Shown: positions 1 through 8,040 of the stretch, in pieces | How positions within the stretch are numbered: the stretch's first letter is position 1 | Layout: each line of letters opens with the position of its first letter | Assembly: GCA_015654965.1 (NCBI GenBank) | Contig: JAATGD010000145.1 | Span: 1 to 32,987, forward strand | Direction of reading: 5' to 3' | DNA: 32,987 bases | Origin: Hyphomicrobiales bacterium | Lineage (GTDB): Bacteria; Pseudomonadota; Alphaproteobacteria; Rhizobiales; Rhizobiaceae | Program-made: the position numbers and the translations under genes | Notes under the pieces: generated by a model | What the model saw: the letters and a program-made list of their open reading frames with translations, nothing else | What the model was told of the DNA's origin: nothing | Databases searched by the model: none

Positions 1-188
1 GAAAAGAGGATTTCAAGGTTGCGATAGCGCGCAATATCATCAGGAACGACCCATGTGAGCAGATAGCGTATCCGGTCCGGATCGACCTCTTCCCCGGCTT
101 CAAAGAAAGCGACATCAGGCAGCGCATGCGCAAAAGCTTCGCGAAAAATGGCACCACGGGTTGCATCGGAATTGAATAAAAAAGCCAT
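1..188 (-). CDS. 2-hydroxyacid dehydrogenase, GhrA-like (N-terminal part only)
   Basis: This is the first 62 codons of a minus-strand gene that runs off the left edge. The ATG at 188-186 opens a frame reading MAFLFNSDATRGAIF, followed by EEVDPDRIRYLLTW and then IARYRNLEILF. The pattern of a short beta strand, an acidic loop and a YLLTW strand followed by a line about 'how far the residues lie' is typical of the N-terminal catalytic half of glyoxylate/hydroxypyruvate reductase A-type D-isomer-specific dehydrogenases. These reduce glyoxylate or hydroxypyruvate with NAD(P)H in the cytoplasm. The NAD-binding domain and catalytic Arg/Glu/His lie outside the window, so the family call rests on the N-terminus only. 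It follows the ArgE-like gene by 23 bp on the same strand and is probably cotranscribed with it. Confidence 0.6.
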   Translation of the reverse strand, partial: MAFLFNSDATRGAIFREAFAHALPDVAFFEAGEEVDPDRIRYLLTWVVPDDIARYRNLEILF

Positions 189-211
189 TGATCACTGCCG
201 TTGATAGGGGT

Positions 212-1336
212 TCAGGTGACAAGATGCGCGCCGAGATGTTTTATCATCTTCTCACACGCACGCAGTTCATCGATTTCGATATATTCATTGGGCTTATGCG
301 CACGCGCAATATCGCCGGGACCACAGATAATGGCGTCAATGCCCGCTTTTTGGTAAAGTCCCGCCTCGGTGCCATAACTCACAGCCGCAATCGTGTCCTG
401 TGCGGTGAGTTCCACCAGCAACTTCGAGAGCGCGCTTTCCCTTGAGAGCGACAAGGCCGGATAGGCGCTCAGCTCATGCCACTCAATCCTATAGCCGCGC
501 TCAGCCAAGGCAAAGAGTTGCTCCTTGACGGGTTCCAGAAGCTGGATGGGCGAGACGCCGGAAATCGCACGCACTTCAATATCGGCCATACAGCGATCAG
601 GAATGATATTGACGGCTTGCCCGCCGGAAACCACACCGAATTGCAGCGAAGAATAAGGCGGCTCGAAATTCTCGTCATATGGACCGGCCATGAGTGTCTG
701 GCCATAAGCCACCGCCCCCGCGATCACTTCCGCCATGGCGTGAACTGCGTTCAAACCCAGATCAGGCCGCGATGAATGACCCGAAAACCCGATGACTTCA
801 AGCCGTGCCGCAGCCTTGCCTTTATGCGCGCGCACGGCCCGCATGCGGCTCGGTTCACCGATGATCGCACCAAGCGGCCTGGCGCAAAGTTCCGGGAGGG
901 CCGCAAGAAGATGCGGCACGCCGCGGCAACCGGCTTCTTCATCATAGGAAAAAGCCAGATGAACCGGACGCCGCAAGGGACGGGATTCAAGTTCCGGCAA
1001 TGCAGCCAAAGCACAAGCCAGAAACCCCTTCATATCGGACGTTCCCCGCCCATAAAGCCTGCCTGCGTCTTGACAGAGCGTGAAGGGATCGCTCGACCAT
1101 TCGGCCTCACCCGCAGGCACGACATCCATATGACCCGACAGAATATAACCGGGAACATCGCGCGGACCGACGGTTATGAACAGATTTGCCCTGTCGCCTT
1201 CCGGTCCGGGAAGTGTGGTGACATGCGCACCGGCCGCCTTGGCGTAACCACTGATCCAGTCGACAATCGCATCATTGGGCCTGCCCACGACCGAGGGAAA
1301 GCCGATTAATGCTGCAAGAATTTCCTCGACCTTCAT
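212..1336 (-). CDS. argE: Acetylornithine deacetylase / M20 metallopeptidase family
   Basis: A 374-residue zinc amidohydrolase of the M20 family. ArgE-type members remove the acetyl group from N2-acetylornithine to give ornithine in the cytoplasm. Visible metal-site motifs are GHMDVVP (His69, Asp71), YGRGTSDMKG (Asp101 bridging), YDEEAG (catalytic Glu133, metal Glu134) and a C-terminal GPGDIARAHKP with the last His. The lid-domain motif FSGHSSRPDLG lies near the middle. The length matches proteobacterial ArgE (about 375-385). I chose the ATG at 1336 over an in-frame TTG at 1357, because the MKVEEILAAL start fits the family. Hyphomicrobiales usually carry several M20 paralogues, and many make arginine through ArgJ. 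The true substrate could therefore be another N-acyl amino acid, in keeping with the catabolic surroundings. The gene precedes the GhrA-like gene in an apparent two-gene operon. Confidence 0.8.
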   Translation of the reverse strand: MKVEEILAALIGFPSVVGRPNDAIVDWISGYAKAAGAHVTTLPGPEGDRANLFITVGPRDVPGYILSGHMDVVPAGEAEWSSDPFTLCQDAGRLYGRGTSDMKGFLACALAALPELESRPLRRPVHLAFSYDEEAGCRGVPHLLAALPELCARPLGAIIGEPSRMRAVRAHKGKAAARLEVIGFSGHSSRPDLGLNAVHAMAEVIAGAVAYGQTLMAGPYDENFEPPYSSLQFGVVSGGQAVNIIPDRCMADIEVRAISGVSPIQLLEPVKEQLFALAERGYRIEWHELSAYPALSLSRESALSKLLVELTAQDTIAAVSYGTEAGLYQKAGIDAIICGPGDIARAHKPNEYIEIDELRACEKMIKHLGAHLVT

Positions 1337-1588
1337 GAACACCACACGACAGAACAATCTTCAGGATGCTCACAGCATAAAGGGCGTATCAAGTGTTCCA
1401 TGCCGAATAAGGTCCGGCTTCAAACAAAGATTGTGAATTCAGGCATCCAAGAAGCGCTTTCTGCCGCCTGTAGCATGGGATGATGCGGCAAAATACGCCT
1501 GCCGGACTGCATTGCTTTCATTGCATTCAGTGGCAGGATCAAAAACACTGCATGTTCAAGACACGGGCAGGAAACGGGAAAGGCTGAT
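1337..1588. other. Divergent intergenic region argE / GNAT
   Basis: A 252-bp gap between divergent genes that must hold both promoters. I see no strong palindrome or consensus promoter here. A short direct repeat of CATTGC lies around 1510-1530. An AAAGG element about 8 bases before 1589 serves the GNAT gene. Confidence 0.4.
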
Positions 1589-2467
1589 ATGCAAAAATCA
1601 GTGCGGCTGAAATCATTTGAACTGATCGCGCGCGATATCGCGCAGGTTGATGTCAGCCTGCTCCACGGCCTTTCCATGGCGGTTGGCTGGCCGCATCGGC
1701 CCAGTGACTGGGAATTGCTGCTAAAAACCGGACAGGGACTTGTGGCCGTCGACGGGATCGGGCGCGTGTTCGGAAGTGCTATGTGGTTTCACTATGGTGA
1801 GGACTTCGCGACAATCGGCATGGTGATCACCTCTCCGCGCACGCAGGCTCAGGGCAATGGCCGCTGGTTGATGCAGCAGATACTCGATCGCTGTAGCGGC
1901 CGCAATCTCAGCCTCAATGCAACCCACGCAGCCTATCATCTCTACCTTTCCCTCGGCTTTCAAAACGAGGCAACCGTTTATCAATGCCAAGGTGAGGTGA
2001 CGCACACACGCCCACTCATAGCCCCGCTTGAGGGTGCGCTTGTTGCCATACCAGCCGACAGACTGGAGACGATTGCACAACTGGATGCCAAGGCGTTCGG
2101 TATCGATCGCAGCAATTTGCTAAAACTCATCTCGGAGAAAGCCGCAATTTACGGATTGACGAGAAACGGCCATCTGGTCGGCTATTCCATCTGCCGCGAT
2201 TTTGGGCGCGGCAAGATCATCGGGCCGATTGTCGCCAGCAATGACCATGACGCCATTCACCTGACAGATGTGCATCTGCAAACACTCAAAGGCGAATTTG
2301 CCCGTATCGACACACGGGAAAAGACCGGACCCTTTGCCGACTATATAGCGCAATGCAGGCTGGATGTTTTCGGCACCGTCACGACAATGTCGAAAGGCAA
2401 AGAGTTTTTGAACAGACAAGCCGATGGGCCATGGATTTACGGCTTGTCAGCCCATGGATGGGGTTAA
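1589..2467 (+). CDS. GNAT family N-acetyltransferase (two-domain, YitH-like)
   Basis: A 292-residue cytoplasmic acetyltransferase. The N-terminal GNAT fold covers about residues 8-135; its acetyl-CoA pyrophosphate loop is at residues 84-92 (R-T-Q-A-Q-G-N-G-R), followed by an HLYLSLGF segment typical of the fold's last helix-strand. Residues about 140-290 form a second GNAT-like half of the YitH/HolE type. Such tandem proteins acetylate small amines or amino acids, but the substrate cannot be read from sequence. The ATG at 1589 is preceded by an AAAGG ribosome site. Its TAA stop overlaps, tail to tail, the stop codon of the LysR gene on the other strand, so there is no room for a terminator between the two. 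Confidence 0.8.
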   Translation: MQKSVRLKSFELIARDIAQVDVSLLHGLSMAVGWPHRPSDWELLLKTGQGLVAVDGIGRVFGSAMWFHYGEDFATIGMVITSPRTQAQGNGRWLMQQILDRCSGRNLSLNATHAAYHLYLSLGFQNEATVYQCQGEVTHTRPLIAPLEGALVAIPADRLETIAQLDAKAFGIDRSNLLKLISEKAAIYGLTRNGHLVGYSICRDFGRGKIIGPIVASNDHDAIHLTDVHLQTLKGEFARIDTREKTGPFADYIAQCRLDVFGTVTTMSKGKEFLNRQADGPWIYGLSAHGWG

Positions 2468-3432
2468 ACCGAGGCACTTTGCGGTTTCAAGGCATCTTCC
2501 AGCCCCAATGCCGGATACATTGCCACAATGGCCGCAATATCATCCATCAGTTCAGCAATCAGCCAGTCACGAACCTGCGTGACAATCGGGCGAACGGGCC
2601 GGTCGCGCACACGCACCAGATGGCATTTGCGGTGGGTGGGCAAAAAGCGATCCTGTGCCGGTATCAGGGCTTTCGTGCGCAGCCAGTGCGCAACGACATT
2701 CAGCCAGCCGATTGCCACGCCCTGCCCCAGCAAGGCGGCTTGAACAACAATCGCATAATCGGAAAAAAGCATTTCCTCATGGGTGCCGCGCCTGCGCGCC
2801 GGCAGAAAGTAATCCGGCCAGTTCGGCTGCGCCTCGCTGAGATTGATCAATGTGGTCACCGGCTGATCAAGCAGCGCATTCGCCTGATCACGCTCCTGCT
2901 GGTAGGTCGGGCTGCATATGGGAACCAGAATTTCCGGCATGACAAAAGTCGCTTCATGATTGTCATCCCCGCCCTCGACAAAACGCATCCCGAGATCGAC
3001 ATCGCTGACCGGTCCCGCCAGGGGACCCATGATCAACTCGAAGCGCAAATCCACCCCGGGAAACACCTTCTTGAATGCCGCCATGCGCGGCATGACCCAA
3101 TGCGTGGTAAAGCCCGTTGACAGCGACAGCGTCACCGTCTGCACGCCCTGTTTGCGATCGCTGATTTCGCGAAGCGCCCCTTCTATGCCGGAAAAGCCGC
3201 GCTCGATCGCATCATGCAGGATCTTTCCATATTCCGTCAGCATCACGCCATTGGTGGTGCGGATGAAAAGCTGCACATCGAGATGTTCTTCCAGTCGCCC
3301 GATCATCCGGCTGATGGCCGCAGGCGTAACATTGAGTTCCTGCGCTGCCTTGGAAAAATTGCCCAATCGCGCCGCCGCCTCCAGAGTGAAGAGGCCATTC
3401 ATCGATGGTAAAGAGCGACGCAAGAGAGACAT
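2464..3432 (-). CDS. LysR family transcriptional regulator (GcvA-like)
   Basis: A 322-residue LysR-type regulator. The winged helix-turn-helix lies at about residues 10-70: RRSLPSMNGLFTLEAAARLG, then NFSKAAQELNVTPAAISRMI and LEEHLDVQLFIR. The effector domain covers about 95-300. The RRSLPSMNGL opening is characteristic of the GcvA/AmpR-like branch and places the start at the ATG at 3432 rather than an in-frame GTG at 3447. The gene is divergent from the ABC transporter/oxidase operon beginning at 3667, the usual arrangement for a LysR activator and its target. A perfect palindrome lies across its own start region (3432-3444) and another lies mid-gap (3558-3573). Its ligand is presumably the substrate imported by that operon (inference). 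Confidence 0.85.
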   Translation of the reverse strand: MSLLRRSLPSMNGLFTLEAAARLGNFSKAAQELNVTPAAISRMIGRLEEHLDVQLFIRTTNGVMLTEYGKILHDAIERGFSGIEGALREISDRKQGVQTVTLSLSTGFTTHWVMPRMAAFKKVFPGVDLRFELIMGPLAGPVSDVDLGMRFVEGGDDNHEATFVMPEILVPICSPTYQQERDQANALLDQPVTTLINLSEAQPNWPDYFLPARRRGTHEEMLFSDYAIVVQAALLGQGVAIGWLNVVAHWLRTKALIPAQDRFLPTHRKCHLVRVRDRPVRPIVTQVRDWLIAELMDDIAAIVAMYPALGLEDALKPQSASV

Positions 3433-3444
3433 TACATTTTGTAA
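3432..3444. promoter_or_regulatory. LysR-type box candidate TTACATTTTGTAA
   Basis: A perfect inverted repeat, TTACA-TTT-TGTAA, 13 bp with the T-N11-A layout of LysR boxes. Its first base is shared with the regulator's own ATG, so binding here would block transcription or translation start of the LysR gene. This suggests autorepression. Binding is inferred from position and symmetry only. Confidence 0.4.
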
Positions 3445-3557
3445 CACCCTCTCAAGCTTTTTTCAATTGCGCCGCGCTTCTTTATTTGTTCTCCTATATT
3501 CCAAGAAAGGAAAAAATCCTTCGCAACGATCAGGGGAACATGGCATTGGGCGGCGAG

Positions 3558-3573
3558 TGGCATACATATGCCA
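3558..3573. promoter_or_regulatory. Perfect palindrome in the LysR / ABC operon divergent gap
   Basis: TGGCATA-CA-TATGCCA: two 7-bp arms with a 2-bp centre, about 95 bp before the transporter operon start and about 125 bp before the LysR start. This suits an activator recognition site. Downstream in the same gap are a TGAATTCA palindrome (3605-3612) and TCCA-GATT-TGGA (about 3626-3637). The whole gap 3433-3666 is AT-rich near both ends. I could not place a confident -35/-10 pair. Confidence 0.4.
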
Positions 3574-3666
3574 GCGCTGATACCTGATGTCTGGCTGTTC
3601 CATTGAATTCAGTGAATCCGGCTTTTCCAGATTTGGACGGCTAGATAAATTCTTTAGTGGAATCAA

Positions 3667-4758
3667 ATGACTGAAGCGATCAAGCCATCAAGTGTGGGCG
3701 TATCCATTCGTAGCGCGACGAAAACCTACGGGGCTTTCCGCGCGCTGGATAACGTCAGTCTCGACGTGGCTCCGGGGGAATTCGTTTCGCTCTTGGGACC
3801 ATCGGGTTCTGGCAAGACCACCTTCCTTGGCATTCTCGGCGGCTTTGTTCAGCCGACGTCCGGCTCGATCTGGCTGGGTGATCGCGATATTACATTGGAG
3901 CCACCCCATAAACGCGATATCGGCATCGTCTTCCAGAACTATGCGCTTTTCCCGCATATGAATGTCGCCGACAATATCACATTCCCCTTGCGCGCGCGCC
4001 GGATGCCAAAGGCTGACTGGCCGGCCAAATTGCGCGATGCGCTGGCCATGGTCGAACTGACCGGCCTTGAAGACCGCAAGATCGATGAACTTTCCGGCGG
4101 ACAAAGGCAACGCGTGGCGCTGGCCCGCGCCATGATCTTTGAACCGCGCCTCATCCTGATGGACGAGCCTTTGTCGGCGCTCGACAAGCAATTGCGCGAA
4201 AATATGCAGATCGAACTCAAGCAATTGCATCGCAAGCTTTCCGCAACCATTGTCTATGTCATGCATGACCAGCGCGAAGCGCTCACCATGAGCGATCGTG
4301 TCGCGATCATGAACAAGGGCAGGATCGTACAGATCGATACGCCGGAAATGCTGCACGACCGCCCGGCCAATGCCTTCGTGGCGAGTTTTATCGGCGAAGC
4401 CACGCTGCTGCCGGTGACACGCGACGGTGATCATAGTGTCAGCCTTGCAAACACGCAGCTTCGTTCCGCCTATCCGATACCACAGGGCGACAAGCTCTTT
4501 CTGGCGCTTCATTCGGAAAAACTGACCATTGGGACTGAAGCCACGGACCCCGGCATGAACCGGCTGCGCGGCAAGGTCATCGACTCCCTTTATCAAGGCG
4601 AAAGCATCCGCGTTTTCATGCAGCTTCAATCCGGTGAAACGCTCAGTTTCCGTCTTCCGACCAATCACGCCGGACGTTCGCAACTGCGCGCGCCCGGCGA
4701 GGATATCGAAATCGCACTTCACCCCGAAGATACGGTGATTGTGCCGCAATCCAACTAA
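3667..4758 (+). CDS. ABC transporter ATP-binding protein, PotA-type
   Basis: A 363-residue ATPase that would power a polyamine/opine-type importer at the inner face of the membrane. The Walker A motif GPSGSGKT is at 44-51, the Q-loop FQNYALFPH near 89-97, the signature LSGGQRQRVALARA at 142-155, Walker B LILMDEPLSALD at 162-173 and the H-loop YVMHDQ in the low 200s. A C-terminal TOBE-type extension (about 270-363) distinguishes PotA/UgpC-type ATPases from the short amino-acid ones. It is the first gene of an operon that also holds the binding protein and both permeases, although two enzyme genes intervene. AGTGGA lies just upstream of the ATG. Confidence 0.9.
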   Translation: MTEAIKPSSVGVSIRSATKTYGAFRALDNVSLDVAPGEFVSLLGPSGSGKTTFLGILGGFVQPTSGSIWLGDRDITLEPPHKRDIGIVFQNYALFPHMNVADNITFPLRARRMPKADWPAKLRDALAMVELTGLEDRKIDELSGGQRQRVALARAMIFEPRLILMDEPLSALDKQLRENMQIELKQLHRKLSATIVYVMHDQREALTMSDRVAIMNKGRIVQIDTPEMLHDRPANAFVASFIGEATLLPVTRDGDHSVSLANTQLRSAYPIPQGDKLFLALHSEKLTIGTEATDPGMNRLRGKVIDSLYQGESIRVFMQLQSGETLSFRLPTNHAGRSQLRAPGEDIEIALHPEDTVIVPQSN

Positions 4759-4789
4759 CAACCATGCATAGGACTGTGAGGAAACAGCA

Positions 4790-5518
4790 ATGAAGATCAC
4801 TGATTTTAAAGTGATGACCTTTGACGTCGTGGGCACGCTGATCGATTTTGAAACAGGCATCTTGAATGCGGCCCGTAAAGTGGGCGGCGAGAAGGCCGCA
4901 AAGCTGAGCGACGATGAACTGTTCGGCCCCTATATCCGTGGTCGCGACCAGTTCTATGGCCGCTCGTCCTCGGCCATGAAGGATGTCTATCTGCATATGG
5001 CAAAAGAGCTGGGCATCAACGGTGACGACGCCTCGGCGAACCTGTTCCAGTTTGCCATTCTGCATCATCCGGCTTTTGAGGATTCGGTCGCAGCCCTGAA
5101 GCGTTTGCGCAAGAATTTCCGTCTCGTCGCCATGACCAATGCCGACAGAACCACTTTCTCCGCCTATTCGGAAACGCTGGGAAATCCGTTCCATGACAGC
5201 GTCACCTGCGACGAAACCGGCTATGCCAAGCCAAACCCGAATTTCTTTGCCTATAACAAGGGCCGCCAGTCGGCCTTCGGCTACAAGCCATCGGAAATCC
5301 TGCACGTGGCGCAGAGCCAGTATCATGATATCGGCATTGCCAAGGAACTTGGCTATACGACCTGCTGGATCGAGCGTCGTCAGGGGCAAAAGGGCTTTGG
5401 CGGCACGCCAACGCCGAAAGCCGTGACAAAGCCGGATTTCCATTTTTCAACGCTCAAACAGCTTGCCGATGCCGTGGACGCCGAATTGCGTTCAGCTGCC
5501 ATCGCCAATGCAGCGTAA
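4790..5518 (+). CDS. HAD superfamily hydrolase, haloacid dehalogenase type II-like
   Basis: A 242-residue cytoplasmic HAD enzyme. Motif I is FDVVGTLID with nucleophile Asp12; motif II is MTNAD (Thr116-Asn117); motif III is AKPNP with Lys147; motif IV lies in HVAQSQYHDIGIAK (Asp180). The cap domain lies between motifs I and II. This is the type II (L-2-haloacid dehalogenase-like) subfamily, in which an Asp ester intermediate is hydrolysed. Motif I lacks the DAYGT form of proven dehalogenases (here D-V-V-G-T), so the substrate may be a phosphate ester or a strained ring or ether compound rather than a haloacid. It lies 31 bp after the ATPase gene with an AGGAAA ribosome site, inside a transporter/oxidase operon, and probably acts on the imported compound or a product of it. 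Confidence 0.8.
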   Translation: MKITDFKVMTFDVVGTLIDFETGILNAARKVGGEKAAKLSDDELFGPYIRGRDQFYGRSSSAMKDVYLHMAKELGINGDDASANLFQFAILHHPAFEDSVAALKRLRKNFRLVAMTNADRTTFSAYSETLGNPFHDSVTCDETGYAKPNPNFFAYNKGRQSAFGYKPSEILHVAQSQYHDIGIAKELGYTTCWIERRQGQKGFGGTPTPKAVTKPDFHFSTLKQLADAVDAELRSAAIANAA

Positions 5519-5539
5519 GAACAGAAACGTCACGACACC

Positions 5540-6844
5540 ATGACGACACGCCCTCCTTTTGACGACATCAAATCCTTGTGGCAGGCAACAGCCGGCCCGC
5601 GACCGCAATTCTCAAACAGCCCCGGCAGCGGTCAATTTGATGTCGCCATTATTGGAGGCGGCTATACGGGCCTTTCGACAGCCCGATATCTGGCGCGCAA
5701 GGGTCTCTCTTCCATCATACTGGAAGCAAGCCGGATCGGCTGGGGGGCGAGCGGTCGCAATGGCGGCGTGGTTTCTGCAAAATTCAGGCTGGCATATCGC
5801 GATATTGCCAGCCGCTTCGGCCTCGACGTGGCACGCCGCATGCACGATATCAGCATCGAAGCTTCCGAGCATGTCGGCGAACTGGTCCGCAATTATGCCA
5901 TTGAAGACGCCCATTATCACGCAACAGGTTCGTTGCGTTGCGCGCATAATCAGGTGTCGCTCGATGCGCTGAAAGCGGAATGCGCATGGCTCAATGAAGC
6001 TCTTGGCGACACCGCCTGCTCAATCCAATCGGCCGAAGAGATCGCGCAGGAAACCGGATCGCATGATTTTGTCGGCGGCATGTTGAACACCCATGGCGGC
6101 ATTATCCATCCGCTCAATTTTGTTCTGGGTTTTGCACGCGGCGTTCAGGCAGAGGGTGTGACGATTTGTGAAAATAGCCCTGTTTTCGGCATGAAACGCG
6201 ATTCAAATGGCGTGATCGTCGAGACGGAAAATGCAACGATCCATGCCAAGACCGTGGTGATCGCCACCAATTCCTATTCCGACATCACGCCCGCGACCGC
6301 ATCGGTCAGAAAATCCATCATCCCGTTTCGCTCGGCCATGATCGCCACGCAGCCGCTCACCGGCACGGCTGGCGAAAACCTGCTCAAGACCGGCCGCAGC
6401 TATACCGAGACACGCCGCATGATGCGCTGGTTCCGCAAATCGGGCGACCGGCTCATCTATGGCGGGCGCGGCGCTTTCGGAAAAACCGATTCGGACGCCG
6501 CCTTCAGCGCATTGCAAAAGGCCATGGTGCAACAGTTTCCCGAACTTTCCGATGTTGAGGTCACGCATCGCTGGTCGGGTCTGGTCGCCATGACGCTCGA
6601 TAGCCTGCCCCATACCGGACGACTGGATGACAGGGTGATCTATGCGCTGGGCTATAATGGTGCGGGCGTCGCACTGGCGTCCTATATCGGCAGGCATGTA
6701 GCAGATATTGCGGTCGGCAAGCCTGTCGATCTGGGTCTTCTGACACAACTCCCGCTCAGGCAGATTCCGCTTTACGGCCTTCGCGCGCCAGCCGTGCGCA
6801 TGGTCGCGGGCTGGTACCAGTTTCTCGACGCGATCGGGCGTTGA
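5540..6844 (+). CDS. FAD-dependent oxidoreductase, DAO fold (PuuB/OrdL-like) 1
   Basis: A 434-residue flavoprotein of the D-amino-acid oxidase/glycine oxidase fold. The dinucleotide motif FDVAIIGGGYTG spans about 33-44, and GASGRNGG (69-76) follows in the flavin-contact region. The C-terminal FAD loop reads LGYNGAGVALA. Relatives such as gamma-glutamylputrescine oxidase oxidise secondary or primary amines to imines, which hydrolyse to an aldehyde or keto acid plus an amine. No signal peptide is seen, so it is cytoplasmic. It is the third gene of the transporter operon, 21 bp after the HAD gene with only a weak ribosome site. It resembles the products at 16081 and 13849, giving three paralogues in the window. 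The substrate is unknown. Confidence 0.85.
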   Translation: MTTRPPFDDIKSLWQATAGPRPQFSNSPGSGQFDVAIIGGGYTGLSTARYLARKGLSSIILEASRIGWGASGRNGGVVSAKFRLAYRDIASRFGLDVARRMHDISIEASEHVGELVRNYAIEDAHYHATGSLRCAHNQVSLDALKAECAWLNEALGDTACSIQSAEEIAQETGSHDFVGGMLNTHGGIIHPLNFVLGFARGVQAEGVTICENSPVFGMKRDSNGVIVETENATIHAKTVVIATNSYSDITPATASVRKSIIPFRSAMIATQPLTGTAGENLLKTGRSYTETRRMMRWFRKSGDRLIYGGRGAFGKTDSDAAFSALQKAMVQQFPELSDVEVTHRWSGLVAMTLDSLPHTGRLDDRVIYALGYNGAGVALASYIGRHVADIAVGKPVDLGLLTQLPLRQIPLYGLRAPAVRMVAGWYQFLDAIGR

Positions 6845-6849
6845 AGCAA

Positions 6850-6910
6850 AAAGCTGTGCGCCGGGGCAGCCATTCCCTCACCGGCAGACAAGAATGGACC
6901 CGAAAGTCCA
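6850..6910 (+). other. Short stem-loops ahead of the binding-protein gene
   Basis: GCCGG near 6859 can pair with CCGGC near 6881, and TGGAC (6895-6899) pairs with GTCCA (6906-6910) around a 6-base loop. They lie in the 83-bp gap before the binding-protein gene and may mark an mRNA processing or stability site inside the operon. No T-tract follows, so they do not look like a terminator. Confidence 0.35.
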
Positions 6911-6927
6911 CATAGAGGAGAACGAGC

Positions 6928-7968
6928 ATGCGCATTTCACTCACAGCACTACTCATGTCATCCGCAGCACTTGTCGCCGGTATGGGCAGCGCTTGCGCCG
7001 AACAGATCACCTTCGTCTCGCAGGGCGGCGCCTATCAGGAAGCCCAGACCAAGGCCATTCTCGACCCCGTTGCGGAAAAAACCGGTATCACCATCAATCA
7101 GGACAGCGCGCCCGACGCCTGGCCCGTCATCAAGACGCAGACCGAAACCGGCAAACCCGTCTGGGATGTCATCGATACGCCGACCAAGGATTGTATTCGC
7201 GGCGGCGAACAAGGCATGATCGAAAAACTCGATTTTTCCAAGCTGCCCAATGTCGAAAACATGCCTGCGGAATATAAAACGCCCTATTCGGTCGCCTATG
7301 AATTCTATTCAAGCGTGCTCGCTTATAACAAGGACAAGTTCGGCGACAATCCGCCCAAGACATGGGTCGATTTCTGGGACGTCAAGAAATTCCCCGGCAC
7401 ACGAGCATTGCGCAATCATCCGCTCGCAACCCTTGAAGCGGCCCTGATTGCCGATGGCGTGCCGATCGACAAGCTCTATCCGCTCGATGTCGACCGCGCC
7501 TTCAGGAAACTCGAAGAAATCAAGCCTCATATCAGTGTCTGGTGGACGTCCGGCGCGCAATCGGCACAGCTTCTGGCCGATGGCGAAGTCGATATGACCA
7601 TGGCCTGGAACGGTCGTGTTTCGGCTGTGGTGAAGGAAGGCCTGCCCATCGGCTACACCTTCAATGAAGGCTTTTTGCAATATACCTCGCTCTGCATCCT
7701 GAAGTGTGCGCCCAATCTGGACACGGGCGTGAAATTCATCAACGCGGCGCTCGATCCGGAAATTCAGGCCAATTTCCCGACCTATATCGATTATGGTCCG
7801 GCCAATCCTGCCGCTTACGAAACCGGAAAAATTTCTCCAGAACGGGCGGCGGAACTGCCTAGCTCACCCGATAATGCGGCCAGGCAGGTGCTGGTTTCGG
7901 AAGCATGGTGGAGTTCGCCCGCTGGCGAGGACGCGCAAAAGCGCTGGGCGGAGTTCATTCAGAAATAA
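6928..7968 (+). CDS. ABC transporter periplasmic binding protein, PotD/PotF-type
   Basis: A 346-residue extracellular solute-binding protein. The signal peptide MRISLTALLMSSAALVAG is followed by SACA|EQ, with predicted cleavage after residue 24. The mature protein opens with ITFVSQGGAYQEAQ, a pattern of polyamine/opine-type family 1 binding proteins. TWVDFWDVKKFPGTRALR and GEVDMTMAWNGR are conserved hinge and ligand-site segments of that family. The ribosome site GAGGAGAA is strong. The gene is followed by a 10-bp hairpin (7975-8003), which would favour higher levels of binding protein than of permease. Ligands of this group include putrescine, spermidine and opine-like amines; the exact ligand cannot be read from sequence. 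Confidence 0.88.
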   Translation: MRISLTALLMSSAALVAGMGSACAEQITFVSQGGAYQEAQTKAILDPVAEKTGITINQDSAPDAWPVIKTQTETGKPVWDVIDTPTKDCIRGGEQGMIEKLDFSKLPNVENMPAEYKTPYSVAYEFYSSVLAYNKDKFGDNPPKTWVDFWDVKKFPGTRALRNHPLATLEAALIADGVPIDKLYPLDVDRAFRKLEEIKPHISVWWTSGAQSAQLLADGEVDMTMAWNGRVSAVVKEGLPIGYTFNEGFLQYTSLCILKCAPNLDTGVKFINAALDPEIQANFPTYIDYGPANPAAYETGKISPERAAELPSSPDNAARQVLVSEAWWSSPAGEDAQKRWAEFIQK

Positions 7969-7974
7969 GCCCGA

Positions 7975-8003
7975 TGCGCGCACGCGATCATCACGTGCGC
8001 GCA
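7975..8003 (+). other. GC-rich intra-operon hairpin after binding-protein gene 1
   Basis: TGCGCGCACG (7975-7984) pairs perfectly with CGTGCGCGCA (7994-8003) around a 9-base loop. No T-run follows. It sits between the binding-protein stop and the permease start and probably stabilises the upstream mRNA or partly attenuates read-through. Confidence 0.6.
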
Positions 8004-8040
8004 CCGACGGTAAAATCTCATCAATTTCCAGGGGATAGCA

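Noticed and set aside
2353..3120. 255-codon plus-strand open frame
   Set aside because: Runs antisense through the LysR gene, whose helix-turn-helix is clear on the minus strand.
3688..4860. 390-codon open frame on the minus strand
   Set aside because: It is antisense to the PotA-type ATPase gene, has no family motifs, and the plus-strand gene has all ABC signatures.
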